64,000 bases of DNA from Plenodomus lindquistii. Its lineage: Eukaryota; Ascomycota; Dothideomycetes; Pleosporales; Leptosphaeriaceae. The stretch is taken from assembly GCA_025504975.1 (NCBI GenBank), contig JANUWI010000020.1:62001-126000 (forward strand). The letters are read 5' to 3'. Position 1 is the first letter of the stretch. Each line of letters opens with the position of its first letter. The notes below the pieces were generated by a model, which was not told the DNA's origin, made no database searches, and saw only the letters and a list, made by a program, of their open reading frames with translations. Below are positions 29,306-40,876 of the stretch, in pieces. A program made the position numbers and the translations under genes.

Positions 29306-31387
29306 ATGAGTTCCGCAGCGGTATCTAGATACGTCAAAAGGATCACTGGTAGATCCGCGAACCCATCAGCTTCTTCACCTACCACCACACCAACAAATGC
29401 GTCTAGTTCTAAAGTCCCACAGACCACCGTGTCTCTAATCCCATCACCTGCCATTTCCAGCCCATCCCAGTCAAAGTCACGAAAGAAAGACCAGTCTGTT
29501 TGGAAGTATCATGATAATACGGCGCCTGAAACGGACGACGAGAAACTCGCTGAGCAGTTTGGCAAGCCAGATGCAAATGGCGTTGCTGCAAGCGAGGAAT
29601 TCAAGGAAGACGAAGGGGACGAAGATAATGCTACGGGAGATGAAGGGGACGAAGATCATCCACCCGTTGATCTCTACGCTGGACGGGTCGCAGCGCTCCA
29701 GGCACGCGGAACAAAGGAACCACGTCCGCCATATATTGAGAGCAAATGGCAGGATATGTACAAGCTAGCGAAGATGTGGTGGAGCATGGGAGGCAAAGGT
29801 CTGAATTCTGTGCAGCAAAATATTGTGGATGAACTACAAAAGAAGATCAAGAAGGAATGCCTTAAGCTTGCAGGTGAGAAAGTGAAGCAGAAGGACGGTG
29901 ATTGCGTTAAACTCATTCATGACAAAGCCGTGGAGCTTAGTGAAGGCTCTGATCCTGAAACGCAACTTTCAGAGGCAGCAGCTAATACACAGGCTGTCGA
30001 GCAAGTAAAAGAAATGGTGGCGAACAAGTTGTACAGGGATTTCGAATTCCGGCAGAAGCTTATACAAGGCCAAATGAAGGGGATCGCCGCAACGATAAAT
30101 GAGATATCTCTTCTCGAAGCAAATCCACCTACCGTTGGAAACACTGAGGAAGAAGCTGAATATTCCGAGGCCATGAAGGAGCAACAAAAGGATGCTGTAG
30201 TTGCAGCCATCGAAGCTCATGTGGACTCACTCAGGAAATTAGACCAGCGCATCGAGTCACACAATATAGAGCACGATCTACCGAAGACTGTGGGGCGGAT
30301 ACCACTTGAGACATTGCAGTCCATGCAATCAAGCTGGTCCCAATGCGAAAGTGATACGCTTGCGATCGAAGCTACAAAACTACAGGAATTCCTTGAGTAT
30401 CGGCCCCTGGGCGCAGTATTGCTCCAGCGGATGGAAGACAAGGAAGGTCCTATACTCAAGGAGTTGGCAGCACCGGAACCTCAGTATTCTGGTAAAGGCA
30501 AGGATCCTGTAGGCTCAGGATCTTCAGGCACAACAGCGAAGAGGCGCTTTAATACCCCTCCAACAGTCACTCCTGAATTAACTGTAGGCTCAGGGTCATC
30601 AAGTACAGCAGCAAAGAGAGGCTTGAATAGCTCTCCGTTGACCAAGGCTAGGCAAATAGCTGCTACTCCAGGAACTATGGAAGCACTCCGGAGGTCACTC
30701 GCAGAAGACGACGTGATTGAGATGTTTGATTACCATGACGGTAAAACAGAGTTTGGTAGTCACGTAGCGACACGTCCCTCCTACACTGATGGCTTCCGCT
30801 TCACGCGTTTCATTATCAATGCCGGTACGACCCAACAACCGTACCACGTAGTGGTTCAAGGTAACGAGCTCCGCCCTGGAGGGGCAGAATCGTTGTCAAA
30901 AACATCTTCTAAAGATACAATATTCAATCTAAGAGACAGGAAGACCCAAATCAGGATGGACCCGACTTATCTCAAAAAGGTGGGCCCATGTGTGGTCAAG
31001 TCACGATCAGACTCATATAAGCCAAGGGCTGGATCAAGAGTACGTCGGCCAGATACCTACGTGCAACTCCAGTATAAAGATGGTAAGGTCGAATGGCTCA
31101 GCAGATCAGAGTACGTGCAGCTCATTGGAAAGAAGTGTGCTGAACGCCATCTGGAGACCTTGACTGCCAGGTACGAACAACGAACTGAGTACATGAGGCG
31201 GTGCAAACAAGCACTGATACACCCCACTACTGGAGCCGCCTTGAGCGATTCCGATCGGAGAAACACGCCCTGGTTGTTCCCAAATTGTGCGCTCTCATTC
31301 TCGGACGCAACCCAGAGTGACACTGATACAAAGGAGAACACGGACTTTCAGCCTGAATTAGACGGCGACTCCGACTCCGAACCCTGA
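29306..31387 (+). CDS. Unrecognised 693-aa protein, disordered N-terminus
   Basis: A long uninterrupted ORF; the first ATG in frame is 29306 (GTGTGAGAATGAG). Residues 1-70 are S/T/P-rich. An acidic segment follows with a duplicated DEGDEDN/DEGDEDH unit. A helical, K/E-rich region (about 150-390) follows, then two imperfect copies of GSGSSxTxAKR about 27 residues apart, and a more globular C-terminal part with FRFTRFIINAGTTQQPYHVV and YVQLQYKDGKVEWLSRSEY, which might bind a peptide or nucleic acid. The tail is acidic. There is no signal peptide, so it is probably nuclear or cytoplasmic by composition. I recognise no family. At 2 kb without stops it is clearly a maintained gene or a recent one. 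Confidence 0.7.
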   Translation: MSSAAVSRYVKRITGRSANPSASSPTTTPTNASSSKVPQTTVSLIPSPAISSPSQSKSRKKDQSVWKYHDNTAPETDDEKLAEQFGKPDANGVAASEEFKEDEGDEDNATGDEGDEDHPPVDLYAGRVAALQARGTKEPRPPYIESKWQDMYKLAKMWWSMGGKGLNSVQQNIVDELQKKIKKECLKLAGEKVKQKDGDCVKLIHDKAVELSEGSDPETQLSEAAANTQAVEQVKEMVANKLYRDFEFRQKLIQGQMKGIAATINEISLLEANPPTVGNTEEEAEYSEAMKEQQKDAVVAAIEAHVDSLRKLDQRIESHNIEHDLPKTVGRIPLETLQSMQSSWSQCESDTLAIEATKLQEFLEYRPLGAVLLQRMEDKEGPILKELAAPEPQYSGKGKDPVGSGSSGTTAKRRFNTPPTVTPELTVGSGSSSTAAKRGLNSSPLTKARQIAATPGTMEALRRSLAEDDVIEMFDYHDGKTEFGSHVATRPSYTDGFRFTRFIINAGTTQQPYHVVVQGNELRPGGAESLSKTSSKDTIFNLRDRKTQIRMDPTYLKKVGPCVVKSRSDSYKPRAGSRVRRPDTYVQLQYKDGKVEWLSRSEYVQLIGKKCAERHLETLTARYEQRTEYMRRCKQALIHPTTGAALSDSDRRNTPWLFPNCALSFSDATQSDTDTKENTDFQPELDGDSDSEP

Positions 31388-31652
31388 GCCAGATGAGTAA
31401 AGCAGGGTGATTCGAGCGACTAGAAGATCTTGGAGAAGTAACCTTTCGCAGCTTACAAGAGTAAAGGGTACACAATTCATATCTTAAATAGCATGGTTAA
31501 TGGTAATATTTATGGTCAACGACATAAGACAGTGGCGTCAAGACCTAGTCCAGACCGCTGGCATCGCGCCTAGATTGCTTGATGTCCCTGAATGAAACAC
31601 TAGGAATGAGGCCTCGACTGTGGTATTGCATCAATTGTATGGATGTACTGTG
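31388..31652. other. Spacer between convergent genes
   Basis: Short spacer with nothing recognised. Confidence 0.3.
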
Positions 31653-33101
31653 TCACTGCAGTCCTACCATGCTTTCACCCGCATAGCTAATGCTCTCCAA
31701 TACAGGACCAAAGAATGAGCCCCAAAACCCATCCCTGCCCTCATCCATATCATATTCCAGAATATTCCCGTACAGCCTTGCCAATTGAAAAATGCCCTGC
31801 ACCGTCTGTGTCGTCAACAACGAGAGCCGTTCGTCATGTCCAAGCACTGACACTGTTCCGCTGCTAGGGTCGTCGGAGGACATAGGCGTGGAGAGGAACG
31901 CGTAGTAGACCTTGTGCTCAGGGCCAATAATTGTGACTCCTGGTTCTATGAGGGCAGAGAGGTCGGGAAGGCGGTTGCTGGGTGAAGTGGCTCGCGTGCT
32001 GGCGGAGGCTACATCGATGGCTTCGTCAACCGAGAGAACGTTGCACTTGGCGCGCATCGCGCACCGGGCTAGATCCGCCTTCTTGCGCAGACTTGCCGCC
32101 ATCCAGATGCTGATCTGGACCTGCGCCTCGACGGCTCCGCCATTGGGCGGCTTAATCTCGATGCCCGAGAACAGCGCTGCAGCTTGAGTGAAGTTTTCCA
32201 TTGTGTGACTGATGGTGGCATTCTGCAGGCGGTCGTAGAGTGCGGCGTATTCTGGGTGGAGGTGAGAGTAGCAGAAGCAGAAGTCGGTCTTGCGAAAGAG
32301 ATATTTCTCGGTGTTTGACAACGGGTCCACAGCCCTGGGCAGATATGCAGGCTGGATACTCTGCGATTGCACGCTCTCACATCGAAAGCTGTCACGGCCA
32401 TGAAGCACTAGGGCAAGGTCTAATAGCGGGACCACAACGTCAAGACACCAAGCATTTTCGTCCTTGTTGTATGTAGTGCAGAGTTGTGTGCCCTGCAACA
32501 CAGCCTTAACCCGGCCAATAACAAGCGCGCACTGTTTCGCCGACCGTTCGTCCCTCTCGTCGTAGGCCTCATCGTCAATAGGCTCGTGTAGCAAGGCGGT
32601 ATGGAAAGCTAGCTCTGTCTCTAACATGGTTCAAAGACAGGAGGGTATAAATCGCGAGGCAAGGCGACGGCCGAGCCTTTGTCGCAATGCGCGCAGTCGT
32701 GGTGCAACATCGACGGGAACCTGTATTGAAGGGTTCGAGAGAGGATCTTGTAAGATAGGGGGTCGGGCGGTTCTGAGCAGCGTCTTCTGCCGTATTGGGC
32801 TCGTGGGGCGCTTGCTACCAGCACTGAGGCTGCTGAATGTGGTCCGATCATTCAGCTTGACAACGCTGCTCGCGCGCGACGCGCTCTGGCTAGGCGCGAT
32901 ATCATTGTCCCCTTTCCGCCGCTTGGGACTTTCACGGCGCATGTGTTGGGAATGATTCGACTCAGAGTTGCTGTCGCGTCGACGTTTTCGTTGTTGGGGG
33001 GGTATTTGATCAGGGGATAATGATTGCTCTAACTCTAACCACGCGCAGACACGCACAGCTATATCGTCAGCTGTTGGTGATGGGGGCAGGGAGGAAGGCA
33101 T
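31653..33101 (-). pseudogene. Fungal PD-(D/E)XK nuclease-like protein with one in-frame stop
   Basis: From ATG 33101 (MPSSLPPSPTADD) the frame runs to a TGA at 32631-32633 and continues in the same frame, after one further codon, to 31653. The two parts together are about 480 residues. The first has the family layout: a short WLELEQSLS helix, KRRR basic patch, S/P-rich linker with SPIRQK, and a LRALRQRLG...FIPSCL block. The second has VEAQVQISIWMAASLR and a PGVTIIGPEHKVYYAF end, as in the PD-(D/E)XK nuclease-like domain proteins common in ascomycetes, whose role is unknown. No intron of usable length spans the TGA, and TGA-ACC is not a known readthrough context. A nonsense mutation is most likely. 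Family assignment is from memory of motif order. Confidence 0.6.
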
Positions 33102-33459
33102 AGTTGCTGGAGTTGGGGAATCGTGGGCGATGAGGGGCTGGACGCTTACCACTCCTCGGGAGAGACTCTTGTAACATGATAAGATCGTCAACAACCTCGC
33201 TAGCGGAGCTGTATTTGCCTTCCCAACACTTCCGAACAATGTTTCCCCCAACTTCTGCTTGCAGATAAGGGAACCGACCTTCTCGAAAACGGGCTAGGAA
33301 CTCTTCTTCGTCGTTGATAGTGTGAAGTTCCGAGAACGGTCGATGGCCTGTAACAATATGGTAGATACTAGACCCTAGAGCAAAGATGTCTGTTTGCACA
33401 TCTGCGAAATCCCTGTCATGGCGAGGCATGAATAATTCCGCATTTTCGGAAGCTACTGA
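33067..33459 (-). pseudogene. Protein kinase C-terminal remnant
   Basis: The frame holds only the C-terminal lobe of a fungal protein kinase: DVQTDIFALGSSIYHIVTGH is subdomain IX with its invariant Asp and Gly. A FPYL...IVRKCWEGKY...VVDDL stretch follows, as in a large family of ascomycete kinases. The glycine loop, VAIK lysine, HRD and DFG are absent. Upstream of 33459 the frame hits TAG and then repeats of the AATCTGCG type, so the 5' part was lost. Its end overlaps the start of the PD-(D/E)XK-like gene by 35 nt. Confidence 0.6.
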
Positions 33460-33516
33460 CTACCTAAACGATGACAGTGTGTGGGGATAGATCTGCGGCG
33501 GCTCGGCCCGCTTTGC

Positions 33517-33672
33517 TAGGTAATCTGCGCTCAATCTGCGATCTATCTTCACTTAATTAGTTCCCTATCTTACACTCTGCTCTTCAATATCTTGCTAATG
33601 TTCCGATGATGCTTGTTATTTGCGCTCTATCTGTGCTTACTCGGCGCTTAATCGGCGCCAAATCTGCGCTTA
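33517..33672. repeat. Scattered AATCTGCG units
   Basis: TAATCTGCGCTCAATCTGCG at 33521-33540, and CTAATCGGCGCCAAATCTGCG-like sequence near 33640-33670, echo the minisatellite at 21195-21635. They sit at the break of the kinase remnant. Confidence 0.45.
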
Positions 33673-34564
33673 TGTGCCTCCTAGAGCCCTCTGTGGACAT
33701 CATGTTCGCTGCAGAGCTGCAATGAAATTATTTCTACTAAATACCATGCATGCATCTTGTTCTCTATGCTGCATTTACATGTCGACTGCAGTTACACGTT
33801 GTTTCAATTGGTTGTGGCGGCGTAGGACCTTTCTGCAAGATCAAGTGGTGCACTTTAAATGCAAAATAGTCGGCCACTTTTTCTTAGCACTACGAACACC
33901 ACGTACAAAACAGAATGCCTCTACAACACAACTCCAAACTATCGTACAAAAGAGGTAGAATTGAACTTGCTCTCCAGGCCTATACCTCACACCATTTCAA
34001 GACTCAGCTAGGCGCTGCGGCTGCCTTTACCGTGTCTGTGCGCGTGATGCCCGCCCATTTGTTAGCGATCCTCACCAAAACGAGATTTATTTTGCAAATG
34101 AATTCTTACAGCCTTAACGAGAGTGAATATTAGAGAACTCTTCATGTAAACCTGATTCAAACTAGAGTAAAGTATACTACTAGCTACCTACGGTGTGCCT
34201 ATTCTTCGAAGTCCAGGGCATCCCAGGCCAAGGGGGTGCCCACGAAGCCGGGCAAGCAGCGCCGGGTTAGCACACGCAAGGCACCTAATTGCCCGTTTCG
34301 ATGGAAACTACGAAGGGTGGAGCAGGTGGTGGAACAAGGGGATAGGCCGAAGGAGCGCCTGCTTCACTTTACCCTCACCCACCCATGTCATACCCACCCA
34401 CCGGGAATGAACTTGGCCTGCAAAACGTTATCAAAAACCTTGACGCCCAGAAAGTCCACTACGGCCGAGATGACGTACGGATTTTCATGCAGAAAGTGCG
34501 TTTTGAAGGCCTCGGAGGTCTCACTGCCTTCATTGATACCATTGTCTATAGGCGTTGTCAAGCC
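33673..34564. other. Intergenic with one 61-codon ORF
   Basis: The only coding-like stretch is 34385-34570 (plus strand, ATG 34385), whose product contains VHYGRDDVRIFMQKVRFEG. It may be a relic or a short gene. No domain is recognised. Confidence 0.25.
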
Positions 34565-35707
34565 CTATAGCATCCGTTTGGCAGCCGTCGTGGTAGCCCG
34601 ATGAGAGATACACGCGTTGATGTGTTTGTCAATTGCCGCTCGAGAGCTGCGCATGTCATCATCCCACTTTCGCAAAGTGGGTGGTAAATCCTCGGTACGC
34701 GGCGGTCGCGACGGAAACGTGAAGCCATTTAGATTGAGGCTTACAATCTCTGTAACGATAGGCCATTGAGCGAATGGAACTGATGCGAACTCTGGATAAG
34801 CTGACAGTGAATGGTTGCACGCCAGAGAACCAGTCATTTCCATGAATTGGAGCCGCGGACACGCTACTTTGAGCTTCTGAATCAGTCGAGTTTGACTGTC
34901 TGGTTGAACATCAAGTGTCCAATTAAACGTCAGACTCGTGACATAACGAGCAGTATCTCCAAGCGTTTCCAGAAAGGATTCGAGGCCGGAGTGGTTTCCG
35001 GGATTGAAATGTGTCTTCCCGTAGAAGATATCACGAGCGAGACGTGATAGGTCTCGACAGACTAGGAAAAGGCCAAAAGCATAGTCTTCATGCTTGAACC
35101 TATCAATCTTGCGGCTGCCGTTGTCTATGACCCGCATCGTGTGGCCGTCGGAAAGTTTGGATCTGTGGTTCCAGTACTCCGTATTGACTTTGCTTGAGAA
35201 ATACATGCACCGCCTGTCTGGCAGGTGTTTTCGTGAGACCATATGATCAGCCCGGTCATGGGGAACCAAAGCGTACTCGAAAATCATACGAGCGATATCG
35301 TCAGGAAGCTTCTGAAAGAATTTGAAGGGTGGGAGGGTATCTTTTGGAGGGCAGGAGGGAGTATCGCGATGAAGACGGTGGATGCTCTGAGGTAGGCCTG
35401 CACCGCATTAGCGTATTTCTTCCCGAGACACCAAAGTATAGGGAAACTTACACAGCTTGTGATGATCCTCGAGCGCAGGGTAGCCGCGCAGTATCGCCTT
35501 ACACCCGTGTTGGCAGCGGTATTCGAAGCCATGCTTAGCTTGAGAGTAACGACTGGATTGAGGCCACAGCTCTGCCATGATGTCGTTAGAGCCAGGCAAG
35601 GTGGACGGATGCTCGTGCAGGTTATTTGCACTATTGATAACGCGTGTGGTCGTGCCGGTAAAAGCCGTGCGCGTGTTGCCTAGAGTGACCCTCATATCGT
35701 GTGTCAT
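34565..35707 (-). CDS. F-box-like protein with a zinc-site N-terminus, two exons
   Basis: Exon 1 is 35452-35707 and exon 2 is 34565-35397. The 54-nt intron (35398-35451) has donor GTAAGT, branch GCTAAT and acceptor GCAG; the phase-1 join rebuilds a Cys codon. The 362-residue product has CQHGCKAILRGYPALEDHHK followed by LC, a possible small zinc site (CX3C...HH..C). It then has LPDDIARMIFEYALVP, the pattern of the short F-box-like motif at the start of many fungal hypothetical proteins. The rest has FGLFLVCRDLSRLARDIFYG and LTFNWTLDV, typical of that group. ATG 35707 (MTHDMRV) is the first in frame; 35695 is possible. F-box proteins recruit substrates to SCF ubiquitin ligases, but that role is inference here. 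Confidence 0.6.
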
Positions 35708-38154
35708 GTGCCCGTTGCGACGCTCTTGCCGCTCCCTCCGCACGCGCGCATCAAGGCACCGGATCACGGCGCGCGCGAGGCTGACGGATTGCGCCGGTCA
35801 ATTGGGTTGCGCAGCTGGCCATTGTCACGCGCCCGTTGCCAGAAGGCTGCAGGGCGACAATTTGCGATGTTCGCGCCCCATCTTGCATCTATCGCCAGAC
35901 CGTCACGATCTTGAGGCCACTCATCTCACGCGTTCGCATCGCCGGCGTCAAGCGCCTGTCCCAGAAGGTAGCGGGGCAACGCTCGAATGCGTTCGCACGT
36001 CCGCCCACGATTCTCCTCACCCGCGGGGTCATAGCCACTCCTGCCCTGTTATTCCTGGGGCTCTCTAACAAGCAGCGCAAGGCGCAGAACTTTGCGACCC
36101 TCCTATGCGCAAGCCGCTCGAGGAAAGTGGATCTCGCTCGAGTCAAACCAACTGAGATTCGCACGTCTTTGGCGTTTGCAGGGCCTGGTCCTCTCTACCC
36201 TCATCCGAAGAGCAAACGAAATTCTATGACAGCTACAGCAAAGGTATGTGTGACATACTAGATACATGGAGTCTTCGTCTAATGACTAGAAATTGGCTTC
36301 GTGCCTGGATCTTTAGATCACACCAAGTCTGACATTTACCTAGTGAATGCTCTCTGAAATATTACAATATCACAATATGGCGCTCACCTGATTAGCCGGT
36401 GTCTAAACCCTCTTATGATACCGCAACCATAAGTATCGGCGACCTTTTGCCTCCCAGATCCTTAGCCCCATCCAGTCTCTGATGTTCCTAATCGTGTCCG
36501 ACCACTGCCCCCTCTTCGCTGTTTGTCCCCGGCCCTTTGCTCCTTGCAAAACCTTCTTCGCTCCTGTAACACTTTATTCAGAGACGGTATTTGCTTTGTG
36601 GGTCGGGAACCACTCTTTGAGATGCGGACCCTGCTCACAGTTGTGCGAACAGGCCACTCCTGCATCCTCACTACTGTTATCATCAGCCGTGATAGCACGT
36701 TTACTCCCAATGCGCCACTCTCCCAATCGCCTAACAATTCTTCGCCCGCATGTCCTCCACTGCCACCTCACTCAACATACTCGACACCCCAACAATGACC
36801 CTTACCATTCAAACCTCCATCGCAGTTCTTTCATTATCAGTTTTTATTGCAAGAATCGCGAAACTCCTAAATGCCTCCTAGTCCGCGCCAGGCTGAAGGA
36901 TTATACGTGACGGTACGTAAGCATTGGCGACAATGGCGCTAGAAGGGGCCATCGCGGAGGGTATAGGCTATGTAGGTCTCGTGGGCGTGGTGGGGGGTGT
37001 GAAGGGCTAAAATACGTTCACATAGCGCATTTAACAGTGTGTAGAGAGTGGCGACGTCTTGAATGTGGAGAGAAAATCAGAAGCATGCGGTTGTGAGCAG
37101 GTCAGACACGTAGAAATAAAGCCCATTCTAGCCATGGAATTCCGCATCGCTACATGCGCGACGATATGGCTTCCTTCACCTATACGTATGTCTCTCGCCG
37201 CCGCTCCGGTAGCAGTGTACTAATCGCTAATGACACACTACTCACTCGTCTCGCTCGCTCGCGTGTCAGACACCGGCCGGTAATTGTGACGTCTTCAAGC
37301 TTATTTTCTTAGTTGTGGTGGCGCGTCACAGACATACCATACTGTAATTGACCAGCTTGTTCATTGCCAGAGAGCTTGCTGAGACAATTGCCAAGATAAG
37401 ACCGAAGACTACCCGCAAGATGTAACGGCGAAGGAGCGCTCCAAAACTAGGCAACTTTACTAATGATTTGAGCCACCGTGCATGAAGCAATGGCATCAGT
37501 CGAGCAACAAAATCGGCCTAACCAGGCGCGAGGATGAAACGAGTACAAAGTCCCAGGTCAATAACGGCACCGACAAGCAGCCCCGTGCTCGTGGTGTAGC
37601 AGCTGGAATGGATAATACAGCCAAGAACAGCTGCTCTTTAACTTTCAGTAACAAAAAGTTCTTTTAAGCTGAATATGCTAGGGATTGAACTCGCGTGACA
37701 GTCGATAACAGTCTCACCAACTGTATCGCTAGGAGCGAGACTGTCGCAGCCGATCGTTTCCCAAACAACTAGATCAGCATTGCTAGTGGCAGAGTGACAG
37801 TGTAAATAAAAAGCCTGGCGGAACTATAGTCCCCGGGTGGTCCAGCTATCTGAAATCTAGGCGAACTACAATTTTAATAAAGTGGGAGAATGGGTCGCCT
37901 AGTAGAATCATTCAGATCTGTAAGGTTCGAAGCTACGCGTTTACCTTGGTATCAGACCGGTACATCTACCTCTCAAGCCTCACCTCACCATGCGGTGAAC
38001 AAGGTCTTGCTAGCCTCACCACATCGTAGCCTGGATTTTACCCTTAATTGGCACCTTGCACCCTTACAACGCCGAAGATTTATCTCGATAATACCCCAGT
38101 ACTGATATCGCTGAGGCCAGCTGCCACATCGTACCACTGCTGCACAGCGCGACT
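35708..38154. other. Long gene-poor stretch
   Basis: Only short frames. A GAAGGCTGCAGGGCG-containing segment (about 35815-35910) weakly resembles 39497-39600. A tRNA-like sequence is at 37660-37740 (minus strand). Nothing else is supported. Confidence 0.4.
37662..37740 (-). ncRNA. Degenerate tRNA-like sequence
   Basis: The minus strand reads TAGCGATACAGTTGGTGAG (A-box-like), then an imperfect anticodon-like hairpin, then GAGTTCAATCCC (a good B-box). A T-run follows downstream. The T-stem does not pair, so it is not a working tRNA. It could be a tRNA relic or the head of a SINE. Confidence 0.25.
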
Positions 38155-38672
38155 ATGGCATACACAGCGACATGGCCATTCGACGTCGAGAGCGAGAGAG
38201 ACTGTCTTCATGCAATTCATGTATCTGACCTAGAACCCTTTATATGTTGTCCCCTACGCCCAAACATGGAATGGCGCCTGCTCACGCGTAATTATAGCGA
38301 GTCCCGGGTCCTCCATGCTCGGATTCTGTTAATGATCCTTTGGTTGAGTTGATCGTGCAAGACCCGGTCATTCTGAAGTCCTCGACTTCAGACCCTGAAG
38401 TGCGACTGCACCGCAGCCATTCCAGCGATATCATCAGCCTCTTACTAGGCGAGACCAAGAAGGGTCGCAGAGTCTTCGCCAGTTTAATTGGCCTTTGGGA
38501 CGGATTCTATGCCTGCTCTAATGACAGAATTGATAAGTTCTATCTTTCAATAGTCCTCTTCACCATCTACGCATCGCCTGCGTCACAAGGGAGCAGCGAC
38601 GAGTACATACTTAAACCGGCGAAATTCACCGATGTGAAGAAATGGAGCAAGTGCATTGAACGCCCGCGCTAG
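38155..38672 (+). CDS. Hypothetical two-exon protein, 146 aa
   Basis: ATG 38155 starts exon 1 (38155-38220). A 77-nt intron (38221-38297; donor GTATCT, acceptor TATAG) joins in phase 0 to exon 2 (38298-38672). The product has HSSDIISLLLGETKKGRR and FYLSIVLFTIYASPASQGS and no known domain or signal peptide. Exon 2 alone is open without an ATG, which is why a spliced start was sought. Tentative. Confidence 0.35.
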
Positions 38673-40477
38673 AAAAACCTCGCAGCACCCTTCGCGTCGC
38701 TATACAACCACCTCCTGAATAGGGCGCTGCAAAATGCGGCCACTAAAACAGCTGAGCCGGAGGAAGATGTCATGGGCGATGAAGGTGGGGTAGACGAAGT
38801 TGAAGACGGCTGCATAAGCATTGGCTTCCAGATGCGAGACAAACGGTGTACGGAGACGATCAGCTGTTGAAAGGACCTGGCTATCATGGGGATTGTTTAC
38901 CCGCCCGAATGGGCTTGGTGTACTTAGCATGAATACCGGTAGCCAGATTCCTCTACCCCTCAGAGATATACTTCATCAGCAACACGGTTATACAGGACAA
39001 CGGACAGACTTCGGTAGGAGATGAGAAGTGCACGGGGCGAGGATGAATGGAGAAGGCATTGGCCATGTCCTTCGAGACTTGACGTGTACATCAAAGGCGG
39101 TTAAAGATAGTACAAGATCCATTATATTCTGGTTAGCTAATCTGTGCACCTGTACCTAATAACGATGTGTCTAGGCTAGACTTATAGTTCAGCCGTGCTT
39201 CAGCTAACTATGTAGTTAGTTACTTTAACACAACCTCTGCAAACATTCACTTTAACACCGCAAGGCCTCGTGTCACACCATACCAACACGCCCCTTTCGT
39301 TGGACACGCGCGCGGTGCGCCACTATTGCATTAAATTCCCCTCTCCCTTCGTCTGCGCCCTCGCACAGTCGCCATTGCCATTACCATCACTCCAGGCCTG
39401 TTCCGGCACAAACACGTCAGTTGAGCAGCAGTCTCCAGAGTCAATAAAGGCCAATGGATCGTGCCGTTCAGGCGACTACCCAGGTAGAGACTGCAGTTTG
39501 CATGTGTCATGCGTCCGTCGCCGGAAGGCTGTAGGGCGTCGCTCTTGCGGCCTGCATCTTTTCCGCTTATCATCAGGCCATCACGAAACCAGTGCACAGT
39601 TTGGACAGTTCTCTAGGCTAAACAAGGCAGCGTTCTCTAGAGTCAGCGTATTGATGACATACGGGGTGCGGGTTCTCGCTGCGACACCTACGCACACAGG
39701 ACTAGATTTGTGAGGCACGTGAAATCTACACGCAAGCGATGCGCCGTATACGGCTCTAAGAGTGCGACAGTATATGCGCAGCGCAATGTTTGCTACGGCG
39801 AATAGGGTAGATGGTTGCTATTTGAATGACTTGTCGCTAGCCTCTAGCTTGATTGTAACTTCTTATTAGTGGACAATTGCTCTGCGTATAGGCTGGAGCA
39901 GTACCTATTTGTTAGGAGGCGATATGCGGTGCTCGTGGTAGTAGATCCATTCAGGGGATGCGTGGCGGATGAGATGCAGTTGGACTAACATAGGCCATTA
40001 GGGTTTGCGAGGAACACCACTGCACCAGACGTGGTCATGTGGAGCAAGTGGAGGCAATCGAATATATCAATCGCTACAGTAGATACAGTAGAATACTGAC
40101 ATTTATCGTTAACGTTAGCTGCCGGTGGCTTTTTCTCAGTGTGGGAAACGCAGGAGATGGGTGTTGACAAGGCCGGAGGGAAGGTTCGCCAAGCTCGTCT
40201 TGTGCGAGCTGTGCAACTAAGAGCGCTTGATTATAGTTAACGGAGTGAATTTAGAAGCAGTGCTCTACTAATGTGGTAGTAACGTGTTTGTATACGCTAT
40301 ATTCAGAACCTTAGGATCCGAAACATGTTTAGACCAAGTTTTTCGGAAAGTTAGTCCTCTATATGTTGATGCCATGAACGGCGTTGGCATAGTGTTGCGC
40401 GTCTGTTTCAAGCTGCTGCAGAGTGGGAGTAGACGCAAGCTGATCCTCATGGTGGTTCTTGAACATGAGCACTTTGA
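38673..40477. other. Intergenic, nothing rec supported
   Basis: Short frames only. The segment 39497-39600 shares GAAGGCTGYAGGGCG and nearby words with 35815-35910. Confidence 0.35.
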
Positions 40478-40876
40478 TCAGTACTGTCTGTGAATGTACG
40501 GCCAGCACATCGTGTACAAGTGTGTGTACAAGTTAGGCGGATAGTCGTCCAGCTTTGAGATGCGAACATGCGCTAGAACAAAGCAGTCTTTACGTAATAG
40601 CTTTGAGGCTGCGTTAATGGCTGAGAAGTTCTGCACAGTGCCGGTGTCTGCGTACTGGGCGTTGAAGAAGATCTCAGCGTCACCTTCGTCCCACGAGAGC
40701 TGCACTGTCACAACCTTGTTAGCTAGGATCTGGCCTGTCGTAGGGAACATGAAAGGCCCTATACGATTACCCCTTATTACTAAGACGAGGTATTGTTGAG
40801 CAGTCGACCTTGGGTCTAGTCCTGCGTCTGTCTGCTGCAAGATTGCAATTGGTACAGTATCCTCGTTCTTCTCCAT
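40478..40876 (-). CDS. Small hypothetical protein, 132 aa
   Basis: ATG 40876 opens 132 codons on the minus strand with natural composition (YLVLVIRGNRIGPFMFPTTG, then VQLSWDEGDAEIFF). There is no signal peptide or recognised domain. The alternating hydrophobic pattern suggests beta strands. It is an isolated gene in an otherwise empty stretch, and could also be a relic. Confidence 0.35.
   Translation of the reverse strand: MEKNEDTVPIAILQQTDAGLDPRSTAQQYLVLVIRGNRIGPFMFPTTGQILANKVVTVQLSWDEGDAEIFFNAQYADTGTVQNFSAINAASKLLRKDCFVLAHVRISKLDDYPPNLYTHLYTMCWPYIHRQY

Noticed and set aside
32625..32640. Short GT...AG stretch across the in-frame TGA of the PD-(D/E)XK-like gene
   Set aside because: At 18 nt it is far too short for a spliceosomal intron.
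35815..39600. Weakly similar segments at 35815-35910 and 39497-39600
   Set aside because: Only a 14-15 bp word and a few nearby words match; too little to call a repeat family.
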